This document shows positions 24,542 through 36,254 of a stretch of 64,000 nt of DNA, piece after piece. Below the pieces are notes generated by a model. The model did no database searches. It was not told the DNA's origin and was given only the letters and a program-made list of their open reading frames with translations. The DNA is taken from NCBI GenBank assembly GCA_947652115.1, contig OX393573.1, positions 12,871,862 to 12,935,861 of the forward strand, in the 5' to 3' direction. Position numbers and translations under genes: made by a program. This DNA is from Blastomussa wellsi. Its lineage: Eukaryota; Cnidaria; Anthozoa; Scleractinia; Plerogyridae. Each line of letters opens with the position of its first letter. Within the stretch, counting starts at the first letter, position 1.

Positions 24542-25490
24542 CTAGAGTATTTTCTTTTTGCCGCCTTCCCCTTTCCTTTTTTCAAAGCATTCAAATATAT
24601 GTTTTGCTATTAGTTTTGGTATTTTAAGAAGCATGAATATTTTGTTAGGTGACATTCTGCTTATTTTTATTCTATATTCTTTTTCCAAATAATCTAGTAA
24701 CGAACATCGTTTTTCCTGGTAAGCAGGGCATATATTTAGAAAATGGTATTCGTCCTCCATTTCTATTTTACAGATTGGGCAAATTCTTTCTGCAGGTTTC
24801 TTGAACGGTCTCGAATAACGTCCTGTCTCTATGGCTAATTTGTGATTACTAAGTCGCAGTTTTGTTAGAGCTAGTCTGTGTAGTGTATTGGTAACCTGAT
24901 ATAGGTAGTCTTCACATTTATAATTGTCTATCGTTTTAAATAACCGGTAGGTTCTCATTTTGTTGCTTTGGTTAGCATCTTTTCTGTTGTCGTTATTTAT
25001 TTCACTCAGCCATCTTTGTAGCTCGATATCCTTAAGTCGCTGTTTGATCATGTTTACAATTCTTATGTCTGCATAGTGTGCTTTCATCCAGAGTTCTCCT
25101 AATCCTATCTCAGTGTTCCAATAAGCTTTTGATTTGTTTGCTCCAGAAAGCCTTATTTTCATTCCATTTAATGTCATTGTATGCTATTTGCGATAATTTG
25201 TTTTCATTTTTGGTTAAGGTTAACCAGAAGTTAAAGTTCCTACATTGAGCATCAATTCTCATTGGGAACCTTCCTGTCTCGGCCCTGCACGCATTGTTAT
25301 TGCAGTATTAACTCCTAGCAACCACTTTAGAAATTTATTTTGAACTAATTCTGCTGGATCCTTTTCTAATTTCCCTTTGCAATCAACCCCCCACACTTCA
25401 CTCGCATAAAAGAGTATGGGAGATATCAGTGCATCAAATAACTTCATCGTCAATTTTATATTTTCTCTGAAGTGGTTTCCCATCTCTTTT
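24542..25490 (-). pseudogene. Non-LTR reverse transcriptase, 3' part, frameshifted
   Basis: Two minus-strand ORFs, 25483-25259 and 25177-24542, form one decayed protein end. The first has ISPILFYASEVWG and NKFLKWLLGVN, the thumb region of LINE-type reverse transcriptases (CR1/L2/Rex-like). The second continues with LTKLRLSNHKLAIETGRYSR and then a CPIC...H...C zinc-knuckle-like end, ICPICKIEMEDEYHFLNICP. The frame is lost near 25,260-25,300. Only the 3' part is present. AATAAATAA follows the stop on the minus strand near 24530. Confidence 0.85.
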
Positions 25491-26180
25491 CGTAGTCTTA
25501 TTGCCTGATGTATTTTACCGTGTTTAAATAAAGATGATGATGATGATTATACAGTAAGTAGTAAATCGGCTATGATTTACTACTTATATAACGCGCGCTT
25601 TAGAACGATATCATTGGAAAGGTTCTAGATTCTGATTGGATGGAAGGAAAATGCGCTCGTTAAACTACCGCCTGAATATGCGCAACATTGCCGAAACGAA
25701 AGCCTTCCCATAAAATCCGATTATGATGTCATCACTACGGTTCGCTGATATTTGTCCATGGACATGACATCTGTTCTCCCATCGCTCCTTGGGACATAAA
25801 CTATAATATACGTGGAAAAATATCAGTGCATATCTTCGCGCCAAAAATGGCAGCTATTTTTACGTTGGAGTGGTATTTTCATAATTAATGTACATGGAAA
25901 AATACTCGATTCTTATTGGCTGAGAGCAGTGCAGTTCAAGTGTAAGCCCAGTGCAAAAAGTATAACGCCAGATCAAATTACACATTGAATTCTGGATTAT
26001 GATTGCAAATGTATTAAAGGAACCGCCTTCAGTTCGAAGCATTAACAGCATTAACCATACGGGTTTTCTCGTTCAATTTGGAATTAAATTGCACTTGCGG
26101 CTCGTACACGTACTCGTACTCGTGCAAATTAATTTCAAATTGAACTCGAAAAAGTATGATTACCAACGCAAAGTGTATAT
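25491..26180. other. Sequence 3' of gene B
   Basis: Contains GATGATGATGAT at 25529-25545, an inverted pair TAAGTAGTAAATC and GATTTACTACTTA near 25553-25589, and no coding sequence that I recognise. I found no AATAAA for gene B on the minus strand here. Confidence 0.4.
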
Positions 26181-26548
26181 TCAGTCGGTGCTACAGTAGC
26201 GGAAAGAACATTGCCCGTTATTTGGTGTGCTGTCGAAGTAGTAAACGTAGTAGGCGCCACAGTTCGACACCTTAATGTTGATGGAAAAATGACAGCAACG
26301 ATCAGAATAGGTGAAACAGACCCGTCTAGTAACTTGCCCATCTGCTTCTGTAGGATGTCCCCTTTCCAACCATCCTGGCAAATTGGTGTTGCATTTGAAC
26401 CTAGACACGCAAGACGTAGGCATTCTCGTTCCCGCAGCACCCTGAAATCGAAACCAGCCCGGACCGAGTAAGTTGTCACACTTCACAATGTCTCTGTCGA
26501 TTGTGGTCCTTCTATCGCCATCGGTAAGGTTTTGATATTGTCGACATT
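26181..26548 (-). CDS. Gene B exon 4: D8C domain and stop
   Basis: Phase-1 acceptor CAACAG|AATG. Encodes [13 protein letters not shown], then [33 protein letters not shown], a CC pair, [12 protein letters not shown] and CSFRYCST before TGA. This pattern is the D8C domain of the uromodulin, GP2 and OIT3 group. In vertebrate uromodulin a ZP domain follows; here there is none. Confidence 0.88.
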
Positions 26549-29500
26549 CTGTTGAAAAAATGCTTTTTATTGAGATCCGGACAGTACAGTGCAGATAGGA
26601 TTTTTTTTCAGAGGAACATGATCAGAAAACAGCTGAGATGCTTATTTGAATTTTTTCGTCGGCTAGTAACCGCGAATAATGGCCTCCAAGAGACCACAAT
26701 GGGGTTATGGTCTCTTGGGGCCGCTTGATATGAGTCCGGTTGACCCGGCTAGCCCGGTTACCAAGATCTCGGCCTTCTCCTATTTCCTTTGAAAGAAGAC
26801 TGGTGTGTTCATATATGAAAATTTCAAGCCCGGTTTTCGCAACCCAGATCTCTGTAACCAGGCTGGAAATTTGAAATTGGACTGGTGACCGAGTAGTTTA
26901 AACTGTGGGCCATGCTAATGTAAACGAATGATAAAAAACTGTATTAACACAAAAAATTCACTTAAAATGATTAGATTAATAGTGTTAAAGATATCATAAG
27001 AATTGAAACAATTAAAATATTAAATTAACATTGTATACACTGCAATACAATTTATAATGTTAAAAAAGTATAAAGACATGGTGATGAAATGTTCGTCATC
27101 TCATTTAATTTGCTGCTTAAAAATTTGTTTGCTAAATGTTTCTTGAAGTTTCGTTCACGAGTAAGAGTTCTGAAATTATCATCCATACAGCTCCACGCGG
27201 CTATCAACTTGACAGAAACAACTTTAAACATGGCGCCCGCGTAATCTTAATTTTGGTCATGCAAGGAATTGTTGGCTTTTGAAATGTGTAGCAAATAATC
27301 ACCTGGCATGGAATGCGTGCAAGTTTTCCCATCGCCAGTATAAGGAAAATTACACAAGCAACTGTATGATCCTACAGTGTTGGTACACAAAGCCGAAATG
27401 TGGCAGTCGTGTAAACCGCTGACACACTCATCAACATCTATGGACATAAAGAAACACAAGCAAGTTATCAGTTTGGGCGAGGTAGCAGGTCTCACATGAA
27501 TGGCTTGCGACGCATTTAGAGGACAATAGAACAAACAGCAGGAACAATGCCCCTAGCCCCGTAAAACAATAGCAACTGCTACACTGGAGGACCAGTAGAA
27601 CAATAGAACAAACAACAGGAACAATGCCCCTAACCCCGTAAAACAATAGCAACTGCTGCTAGTAGAATTACAAGCTTACGAGAACTGCTACCCTACCGAT
27701 CAGTTTGGCTATCCACGCATATAGGGTATACATTATGTAATGAAGTGTACGGCGTTTTAAAAACGTACCAGTTCCACTGATATCAATATTGATGCAGTGT
27801 GCGTTATGGTAACTTTGATACTGTATGTGCTTTGGGTGCTTTGGTTAGACTGATTTCCAACTGAACTCCTTTTGCTACATTGAATTATCTGCCTTTCTGT
27901 TCTGTTCCCACGTACGACCGCACAAACTGCACCGTGTTCGTCAGCATATGATGGAGTACAAATTAAAGCGTGTGGTGGTTTTCGAAACGTTTAGCTAAAT
28001 GTTTGCAGAGGGCGGCGAATAGACTATAATTTGCCAATTTCTGTCAAATAACAAGGCATGCATGGAGGAATATTTGAACTATCGAAGCACTCTTGACAAA
28101 CACAAGGAAGATTTTGCACAAGTTTCGTGAAAATCTGTCAAATCTACATCCCCTGTTGCATCGCTTGTAGCCTGCAGAACAGGTAGTTTATCGGGGCGGA
28201 ATTTGGCACTCGTGCCTCGTCCGCGCTCTGTCCGCTAAACTTGAGGTTACTCGAAGCACGTGAACCTTTCAAAAAGTACTGAATGATTTCAAGGGATAAC
28301 GAAAAAGGAATTAAGAGGGGCCGGAAAAATCAGCCGCGAGATTATCATCCAAAATCCTGAAAGTTGACCAACCGACAATCCGAACTAAAACGTGATAGCG
28401 GCGATGATTTCTTTCGACTAGCTGTTGAATCCATAAATTGCAAACCATTGTCAACAACCAGTCTGACACGATACCGATGTCTATAAAAGGTTGATCGAAG
28501 CACAACTCTGTGTCCAGTGATTCTTATAACGCTTTAAAAACAACGGTTCCTGTCTTTTTGATGAGCTCAAACTACTTTTATTATTATTATTTGTTTAAGA
28601 TTTGTAATAATTCAGTCATCGATTATCCAAATAGACGTGAGCGTGGGTTGGTACGTCCTGTAATCGACCACGAAATTTCTTTCATCACATTGTCAAATTT
28701 ATACCGCGAACGTTAGCTAATGAGCGCGCGAGAATTTCTGCAGTTCTGGTAAAAAGGATTTTTTCCTCCCCTTATATATCCCTTTTAACAGAATCTTTTC
28801 CCATAAAGGCTTATGGCCTAATTACAATGACGACGGCGAGGGCTAGGCCAACGCCTGCTTAAAAATGAATTTATATTTTCCGCACGAATCTCGAAATTGC
28901 ATTGATGCATTCGGTGCATCTATCGCTTTCAAATGTAGTTCTTGTAGAAAATATGAGGACGGCGTTTATTTTCAAACAAAAAAACAAAAATTTATCCTTC
29001 GAGGTTCACGTTCTCCAAGACACTCAGAATTTGGTCATTTCACGTTGTTGTTTTGCAGAGGAACGTAAAGAAATGTACAAATAATTATAACCCACGTGCA
29101 GAGCAATTGTACTGCTCATTAATTAGCGACGTTACCGTTGACGTTGCCGTCGTGGTTTGAGTGTGCAGTTTGCAACATCAAGTTCTTTTCCCTCTATTTT
29201 TTCGGTTCTCATAGAATTTGTGAGGTTTAAAGAAGCACTCTCGCCAGCAAATTCTTCTGAACGTAAAATAGTATACACACCCTTAAAAACCTACAAATAA
29301 TGGTCACGTTTTGTTAAAAGATACTATTGAAGTGCTCTGAAGCTCCCATTTTCATGGTTGGCTCACTTATAATTTGAAATAAATAGCCTATCACAATTTC
29401 CACGTGCACTTAACTTCATCAATTTACTTGATATTCTTCTTGTGATGTCGAGCAACGACATCTAATGAAATTTCCTATAAAAAACGAAACAGAAAAATCC

Positions 29501-31082
29501 CCGCGATAGTGTGCAAAAGTTTGTTGCGTAAATTACCCACCGTTTTCACAGTTTTTGCCGATGTAGTTCTGAGTGCAGGTACATCTATAGTCGTCTGTCT
29601 GGTAAAGTGCTCGACAGGTGCCACCGTTCTGACAAGGAGAACTGTCACATGGACTCTGGAAATTAATGATTGGATATCTGTTCAGTAATTTTAGAAAAAA
29701 ATGAACAACTAAACCCATCGCAGTTACAAACTCCCCAAATCCCAGCAGCAACGAAGGCGTAGTAATTCGTGCACCGCAAAATTAATGACTTTTAATCGTT
29801 CTTGTTCCAACCTTCATACTTTTGTGTGTTTTCCTTTATATGCATGAAAAATGGAAAGTCTTCGCAGATTTTCGACACTGCTAGAAATTAAGTCTTCGTA
29901 CAACGTCTCTGGATGATTTTCTATACTTTTAAATGCTTTGGGACACCCCTCTGTAACAGACCCACTGAAACCCTACCCAGTGGATTATTTTCCCCTTCCC
30001 AGCGGAAATTTAGTCTCGCCAGTACCCCGTGAATATTTCGATTTTGCCCAGTGACTGTGCCGTGTGACCCAGCGTATTTTCTTTGCAAAAAAATAATAGT
30101 AAATAAGCAAAACAAAACAGAAAACGAGCGGACCCAGTGGGAAATTAGCCAACCCGGTGACTTTTTCCCGAAAACCCAGTGAGGATAAAAATTCCACCGG
30201 GTCTGTTACAGAGGCGTGTTTTGGGAAGTGTTAGAACTGTGACGAGCCCGTAGGGCGCTGAGTCAAAATACAACACGCCAAATTGTTATGCCCGTGTGGG
30301 CGAATTTCTAACCGATTCTCTGGAGTACAAATACCGCGTGATATTTTTCTCGATTAGGGCGCTATTTGTACTCTACGAATTGAAGCACAGTTGGATAATA
30401 AAAATGGCTACCAGTGAATTGCTGGGCAACCTTAAGGCCGTGTTACACGCGCGCAACATTGTTGTGCTAAAAATCGACGTTGCAAGTTGTCCCGTGTAAC
30501 ACCGCCTTTAAAGAATTAACATGCAGAGGAATAACCTGCAATGGACTAGTATCCCACGCAGACGGAGGGGCTAGAAACACTCCATTTTACTTTCGATTAC
30601 AATTTCTTAAATTGGAAATTCACTGCCATCATCATATATTTAATCTGCATACACAGTTTACCAATTTGCGTCATATATTTTACATCATTACAGTTGATTT
30701 TATTAATACTCACCTTGATGCTATAATGGTGGAAAGTATGATTCGCTTTGAACTTCTCAGGTGCATTGTACTTGTCCGTCGGAAGTAACTCGCACGATAG
30801 TTTTCCATTTGGTAGATAAAATGCTCCAATGTTAATGGAAAAACAATCATTGTTGTTTACGCATCGCAATAGGCACTGACTTCCAGTTTTAACACCGACT
30901 CCTTCAATTTTTATAACGTCAAGAACATGATAAAAATGTTCTTTGAAACTCGCATACCAAACTATTTTGTTGGGATCACGTTGAAGACCTGCCGGCTGGG
31001 TGGCTTCAGACAAGCCTTGATCTAAAATATGATAAGTAAAGAAGATTATTGTATTCGCTGATAAAAGCACAAACCCATTCAT
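26181..31082 (-). CDS. Gene B: PAN-EGF-cbEGF-D8C protein, 4 exons
   Basis: Model join of 31082-30714, 29655-29541, 27437-27303 and 26548-26181 on the minus strand, 987 bases, 328 residues. All internal junctions are GT-AG and keep frame. Order: N-terminus with a hydrophobic stretch (about 4-20), PAN/Apple-like domain (about 45-123), six-cysteine EGF (124-161), calcium-binding-type EGF with DVDEC (162-206), D8C domain (207-328) ending in a stop right after the last cysteine cluster. Likely secreted; PAN and EGF domains bind proteins or glycans, and D8C is the eight-cysteine module of uromodulin and OIT3. Start uncertain: an intronless start at 31082 gives a plausible but weak signal peptide, whereas TATTTTAG at 31022-31029 is an excellent acceptor, which would mean a missing upstream exon. 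Its last two exons are close copies of gene A exons 16 and 17, so it may be a tandem relative or an alternative 3' end of gene A. Confidence 0.7.
27303..27437 (-). CDS. Gene B exon 3: calcium-binding EGF
   Basis: Symmetric phase 1-1 exon. [13 protein letters not shown], then [12 protein letters not shown] and GDGKTC: six cysteines with the N-terminal DxDEC and the NTxGSYxC pattern of calcium-binding EGF. Differs from gene A exon 16 at only a few residues; 19 bases round GTGTCAGCGGTTTACACGA are identical. Confidence 0.88.
27523..27659. repeat. Two-copy direct tandem repeat, period 77
   Basis: ACAATAGAACAAACAGCAGG, ACAATGCCCCTAG and AACAATAGCAACTGCT recur from 27600 with a few changes. Lies in the intron just upstream of the cbEGF exon of gene B. 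Confidence 0.8.
29541..29655 (-). CDS. Gene B exon 2: EGF domain
   Basis: Acceptor TTTCCAG|AGT, donor AACG|GTGGGT, phase 0 to 1. Encodes [19 protein letters not shown] and YIGKNCE, a canonical non-calcium EGF domain with six cysteines. Confidence 0.85.
29943..30219. mobile_element. MITE, family 1 copy 1, with TSD
   Basis: TIR ACACCCCTCTGTAACAGACC and its inverse ending GGCGTGT, flanked by TTTGGG on both sides (29937-29942 and 30220-30225). The interior is rich in CCCAGTG words. Same family as 32448-32634. Lies in the first intron of gene B. Confidence 0.85.
30432..30511. repeat. Small hairpin, about 80 bases
   Basis: CCTTAAGGCCGTGTTACACG pairs with the inverse of GTGTAACACCGCCTTTA. The middle also pairs round CAACATTG and CGTTGCAAG. 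MITE-like, in an intron of gene B. Confidence 0.6.
30714..31082 (-). CDS. Gene B exon 1: PAN/Apple-like domain
   Basis: Donor ATCAAG|GTGAGT, phase 0. From residue 21 on: [14 protein letters not shown], a domain with [21 protein letters not shown] and FHHYSIK, as in PAN/Apple folds (paired cysteines, C-terminal hydrophobic strand). If the acceptor at 31022 is used, the exon is 30714-31021 with phase 1, matching the phase-1 donors of gene A. Confidence 0.75.
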
Positions 31083-32085
31083 GGCTAACAGAATGGATTA
31101 ACGGTAATAACTGCGGCTTTGACTTCCCAAATATGCTACCAACACCTGATATCAATTTTTTATAGGCCACTGTGCAAATTTTAAATTACCATGATAATAA
31201 CAAGGAATCCGCCGTTTTACTTTCATATTATTGATGCATGTTCTCCCAGTTATATCGAAATTGTATCAGTCTTCTCTTCTTGTCTTCTCTCATTTTCTGG
31301 TATTCTGTTATTTCTTTTGAAGCAAAATTGGAGTCACCCCATTAAACAGGATCGAACCACAAGAGGCCTGCATGGTAACAAACATGGAGACAAATTAACT
31401 GCTTTCGGAGACATTTTGACAACTGTTTCTTTAAATGACAAGACTCATGAATTCAGCTGGTGTTTGTGTTTGGCACTGGTCACGTAGTCATCATTTGAGG
31501 CAAGTTGGCAAGATATTCAACAAGCTAAGTCAATTGAAATTTGTGGCACTCATTTCATTCATGACGAATGCAATGCCAGAAATTGAATAATGAGACAACT
31601 CTTTGGAGTTATTATCGTAATCGGAAGAATTGGCATTGCTAAAATTAAACTTTTGTAATGCCTAAATTTATGTACAGAGCCTTGCTGTTTGTTTTGCTGA
31701 GATCATCTTGAAAGTACAAAACACAATAATTTACAATAAAAAGAATGGCAAATAGTGAATATAATGTTCGTGACCATACTAAATCTGTTGACCAAGCATA
31801 ACCTATTTTAAAAGTGAAACGGGTTTTAGATGAACGTTTGTAGGAAAAATATTTCCTTTACAGATCTTTATAAACTAATTGTGATTTTGAGACGACAATG
31901 CCGCATAAGTTGGTAGAAAAAAATATTCCGTTTTGGACGAAGTAGGAAATATAAAGATTACCTAATTTCAAATAAAATTCAATTGTAATGCAGTAGATGT
32001 TACAGAAGGATGGGGGCCAACAATGTCAACCGCTGAGAAGGGTGGGTGGGTCTCAGATTTCATTTTGCATTCATAATTAGGCCCT
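31083..32085. other. Spacer between genes A and B, no gene seen
   Basis: A 98-codon plus-strand ORF at 31191-31487 has no recognisable domain. If gene B has a separate signal-peptide exon it should lie here or further up towards 36,255, ending in phase 1; I did not find a convincing one. Confidence 0.4.
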
Positions 32086-33054
32086 GTTTATACGTCGCAC
32101 AATCGTCGAATTTAATTCGGACGAATTTAATTCAACGACTTGCTGGTAATTCAATACAATTCAATACGACGATTGCGCGACATATAAATCTAATTACATT
32201 CGTTGGATGAATTAAATTCGTCCAAGACGTTGTATCCGTCTGGCTAGGACGGATACCATTGCGATAGCGCGTCTTCATTTTAGACGTCGCACAACAGACG
32301 TATCGAATTAAATGCATACATTAAAATGTATTATAATGTATATCCTTTGAACCCGTGGTACGTTTCGTTCATGTCGCATGCGCAAACAGTTCCTTCATTC
32401 ACACTTCTCCCCGCGCATTTCCCGCTTTTCTTTGTGGAGGAAAAAGTACACCCCTCTGTAACAGAACCAGTGGAATTTTTATCCTCACTGGGTTGTTTAT
32501 TATTATTTTTTTGCCAAGAAAATACCCTGGGTCACACCACACAGTCACTGGGTAAAACAAAATATTCACTGGGTACTGGGTAGGGGAAATAATCCCCTCG
32601 CTAGGGTTTCAGTTGGTCTGTTACAGAGGGGTGTAAAAGTTGCCGTCCGCGTGCACAATTTGCTAGAGGAATACAAAGTATTCATGCATATCTTGTGGAA
32701 GAAGTGTATGTGTTCGACTGGAATGTTCAATTGCCGAAGAAAACGAAGAGACGTTGGGATGGGAGACAAACATAGGTGTGTATCATTGTCTTCCGCGTGC
32801 TGGGGCTACTGGGCAAAACGAGCCCTTCAACGAAGATCCTCGCCATTTTATTTTTGTTTATCCGCGTAATCTGCGCGTTTCATGCGTTTTTTCAAATTCA
32901 CCGCTGGTTACCAGATAAATTCTGAAGGCTCGGGTATGGAAGCCCGGGTAAAAAATTAAATTCGTGTTATTAATTCGACGCCTAAATCACCCGTCGACTA
33001 ATCGACGAATTTAATTTGAATTGAATTCGTCTGAATTAAACTCGACGTATAAAC
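32086..33054. mobile_element. TIR element carrying a nested MITE
   Basis: GTTTATACGTCG at 32086-32097 and its reverse complement at 33043-33054, with subterminal copies of GAATTTAATTCG-type words at both ends. About 970 bases, no transposase. The MITE at 32448-32634 is inserted inside it, so this element is the older of the two. Confidence 0.65.
32448..32634. mobile_element. MITE, family 1 copy 2, nested
   Basis: Same TIR as the 29943 copy (ACACCCCTCTGTAACAGA), flanked by AAAAGT on both sides (32442-32447 and 32635-32640), the same 6-base duplication length as copy 1. Orientation is opposite to copy 1. Confidence 0.85.
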
Positions 33055-34984
33055 CTAAGAAAACAGTTCAAGGTTCACTCTTGAAGTAGTTTTATTAAAG
33101 CATTTCTTTGCTTGTCTTTTGTCTGAATGCAGGATTCATTTCGCGCGATCAACATAAAAAATATAGAAAAAAACTATCTTCACACCAGTTGAAAAATATT
33201 CGTAATTATTATATGGCAAGGAAAAGCCAAGTGTTCTGATTGGTTGTTTCTTGGTCAGGATTTTGCCATACGGCAGCGAGCCGAACATAACCTGGGGAGA
33301 AGGAAAACGCGCAGGAGCCTGTGGACACTCGTTTGATGCCGCCGATCCATGATACCAGATTCTGGTATCGTGATCCGATTGGTCAGATCGCTTGCTGTTG
33401 ACAACTGAGTGATGGCTATTGACAAATCAACACAAAAGCGATCTATGAAGTTGATCTTTTTTATATGGCTGCCTGTTTCTGTGGCTTTTTATGCTACCTG
33501 TGTATGGTTTTTGGCTTCTAAATCCTATGCTGGAGTAATTCACATGTACAACTGAAATATTCTCCAGAGACATCGGGAAAACCAGACAGAGAGAATCGAC
33601 AAAACAAATCTGTCAGTCGAGCAGCCCCGGCCGTTTTGTGAGTGTTTACTGATATCTGCGAATAATATGGAATTCAGCTGTATGTACTATCCATGACAGA
33701 AAACTTTGCAGTTTCCTCATAAGACAACTGCTGCGTGCATTTTTTTGAATGAAATCAAGCGACAATTATGCCGTGGCGTTAGATCACCTCGTTGACTGAT
33801 ATGTCACAGGGCAATGGACAGTGGGCAGATAAGCTGAATCAAAGAAAGTGTACAGGCTCTACCTCAGATCACGCTCACAAATTCGGCTTCATTCGCTCGC
33901 CGAAATTTTCCCCAAATTTTACCCATTGGAGAGCCTGTTTGCAGGCTACATACGGACCGTTTCCATAGAAACGGTCCCAAGCCGCGTATTTTTCTAAAGT
34001 TGGATAATTTAAAGTCTGCAAGATCCTGCAACTAGAACTGCCGAAAGAAAACGCATAAAAAGATTTCAAAATCGTGGTAGCTTGTACTTTCTGAATTCCA
34101 GACACCGAAAATACGTTTTTAACAAGCACGCATGACCCGAGTGCCATATAATAAACTACTTACTAACCTACAATGGAGGTCAAAAATAGTTGGGACACTT
34201 CTGAAAAGGAGTGTCCAATAGTGCAACAGATCATCCTGGGGTTTACAAAACGGGTCCTGCACGTTGCCAAGTCCCCCTTCCCAACTCTCAAGCCCCCCTC
34301 CACCCCAAGCAATGTTGACAAACATATATGCGCTGAACCTGGCGTGTGGGATAGTCAATTCTCAACATTGCTTGGGGGGAGGGGGGCTATCAGTCATTTT
34401 GCCCACAATTGCGCCACGTGTCCCAGCATTTCTGTCCCGCATTGTAGCTTGTTCGAGCCGAACTGGGGAATATTAGCCCTCGGTCGCTTTTGTAGGGACT
34501 TCGCTGCGCTCGGTCCGTACTGCCACGACCTCGCGCCAAAATTCCCCAGTACGGTCCTCGCACTCGGTTAGTAAGAGGTTAATGTTGCCGCCTTTGGCTT
34601 GTAACATTTACCCTTCCTTATAAACCATTGTGACACTACTCTTACAAGATGACATTTCGATTATTTCCCGAAGTGTCAGTCGACGAACATACTGAAGTCC
34701 CGGCCAAAAGAGGACTGATGTTTGTTCTTGAGAATTTCTTTCTGTTTCAAACAACGAAAAGTGTCGACCGTAAAATGCAATCCAAGGACTGTAAAACGCC
34801 TTACCGTCCGAACCCTAAATGATTTTTTGGCTCCAAAATATTCAATCCATTTTATTTCGAAAACACTCCCATAGAATTCTTTCAAACTTTGTAGTCTTGA
34901 AGATCTACATAAAAGCTATAAGTTACATTGCGTGGATTTTAAAGTATAGGTCTTGATTTTGAAGACATTGCTGATATTCACTGC
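33055..34984. other. Spacer with repeat fragments
   Basis: Fragments at 33856-33946 resemble 51455-51563 (ACCTCAGAT, TCGCTCGCCGAAA, GGAGAGCC). The stretch 34318-34386 (ACATATATGC, TTCTCAACATTGCT followed by G-rich sequence) resembles 62718-62792. About 34450-34570 is CG-rich and partly self-complementary round CGGTCC. No gene recognised. Confidence 0.45.
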
Positions 34985-35087
34985 GTTTGGTCTGTACTCG
35001 CGACCGAGGTCAAGATTTAGCTCTCATTAACCGAGCGGGAAGTCTGTATGGGAGAATCTTGACCGACGTCGTGAGTACAGACTGAAC
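34985..35087. repeat. Imperfect hairpin, 103 bases
   Basis: GTTTGGTCTGTACTCGCGAC and the following AGGTCAAGAT pair with ATCTTGACCG and GTGAGTACAGACTGAAC at the right. Confidence 0.65.
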
Positions 35088-35464
35088 CATGTAGTATATT
35101 TAGAGAAAAAGGGACGGCGTGTTCTTGTTTTGTTTGTAACTTTCTGACCCCAAAATGCAACCGGTCTAGATCTAGTCCAGATGATAGCGGTCAATATCGA
35201 TTTTAGCTAATCAGATTCTTGAATTCGCGGATATATACCTCAATCGACCACCTCACGCTAATGCGTTTTCGTGGCGAAGCTTTAAAAATAACCCCACAAA
35301 AGTATACATTTTCTGAAAGATTAATAATACATTAAGGAATTCAATTACACCTTCCGACGTTTAGAAATTTTGCTCATTTAAGTGATATTTCCCCTTTTGT
35401 CTTTATCAAGTTCGTTTACACGCCTCGATTGTTGCCGCAACGTGTTAAGCGTCGCAAATGATTC

Positions 35465-35706
35465 GACTTCAGTCGAGTTGCATTAAGAGAGCTGGATCGA
35501 GAGAGAAAATGACGTCATAGACTCACTAGTATACTTTTTGCAATGTGTGAACCCAGCTGAATAGTATGCAGCACGAGCTTTTAGAAGCAAGTTGCTGTTC
35601 TGCATACCAAATTAGCTGGGTTCACACATTGCAAAATTAAACTAGTGAGTCTATGACGTCATTTTCTCTCTCGATCCAGCTCTCTTAATGCAACTTGACT
35701 GAAGTC
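35465..35706. repeat. Hairpin MITE, 242 bases
   Basis: GACTTCAGTCGAGTTGCATT at the left, with AATGCAACTTGACTGAAGTC at the right. Arms of about 95 bases match nearly throughout, including ATGACGTCATAGACTCACTA and TGAACCCAGCT. Lies just downstream of gene A. Confidence 0.85.
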
Positions 35707-35967
35707 CAATCTAGTAATGGCGGACAGTTTAAACAAGAATTCGTCGTCGTTGTTTCGAAAATTGAGGCGCAATAATTGGCATGGTGCATTCTTGCCAAAT
35801 ATAAAATCGGAATCGAAAGAAAACAAGAACAAAATTATTTCATCGTTGTGGCACTTTGAGCAAAATTAAGGTTCCAGACTTATCAAACTCATCGAGTTAA
35901 AACAAAGAAAATCATAATCGTGAAGGATGTTTGGATACCCGATTCTAACTAGCATAGATTTTGACGA

Positions 35968-35973
35968 TTTTAT
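35968..35973 (-). promoter_or_regulatory. Possible polyadenylation signal of gene A
   Basis: AATAAA on the minus strand, about 285 bases after the gene A stop. One of the first good matches; no downstream element was tested. Confidence 0.35.
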
Positions 35974-36021
35974 TTCTCCATTTACCTCCTCCCCCTACTC
36001 CGTTTTTGATTCGATTGAGAA

Positions 36022-36168
36022 GATATATCAAACGCTCGAGACAGTGTTTCATCGGCTATCCAAACACCTCGAAGTTCGTTAAAAATACTCCGCTACGCGT
36101 CGTATTTTCAACTCTCTTCTTGGTGTTTGGATATTCGATGAAACACTGTATCTCGTGTTTGATATATT
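36022..36168. repeat. Hairpin MITE, 147 bases
   Basis: ATATATCAAACGCTCGAGAC and CAGTGTTTCATCGGCTATCC pair with GGATATTCGATGAAACACTG and the closing CGTGTTTGATATAT. The loop contains a TACTCCGCTACGCGTCGTAT hairpin. Within the probable 3' UTR or flank of gene A. Confidence 0.8.
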
Positions 36169-36254
36169 ACATCTGAAATTGTTATTTGCATATCTGGCTT
36201 AAAAACTCTGTCTCTCAAGTTTGATATATTCTTACTGCATGCCTCTTATCTTAG

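Noticed and set aside
33875..34147. Signal-peptide exon for gene B at MALGSCVLVKN
   Set aside because: Not hydrophobic enough, and overlaps a dispersed repeat also seen at 51455-51563.
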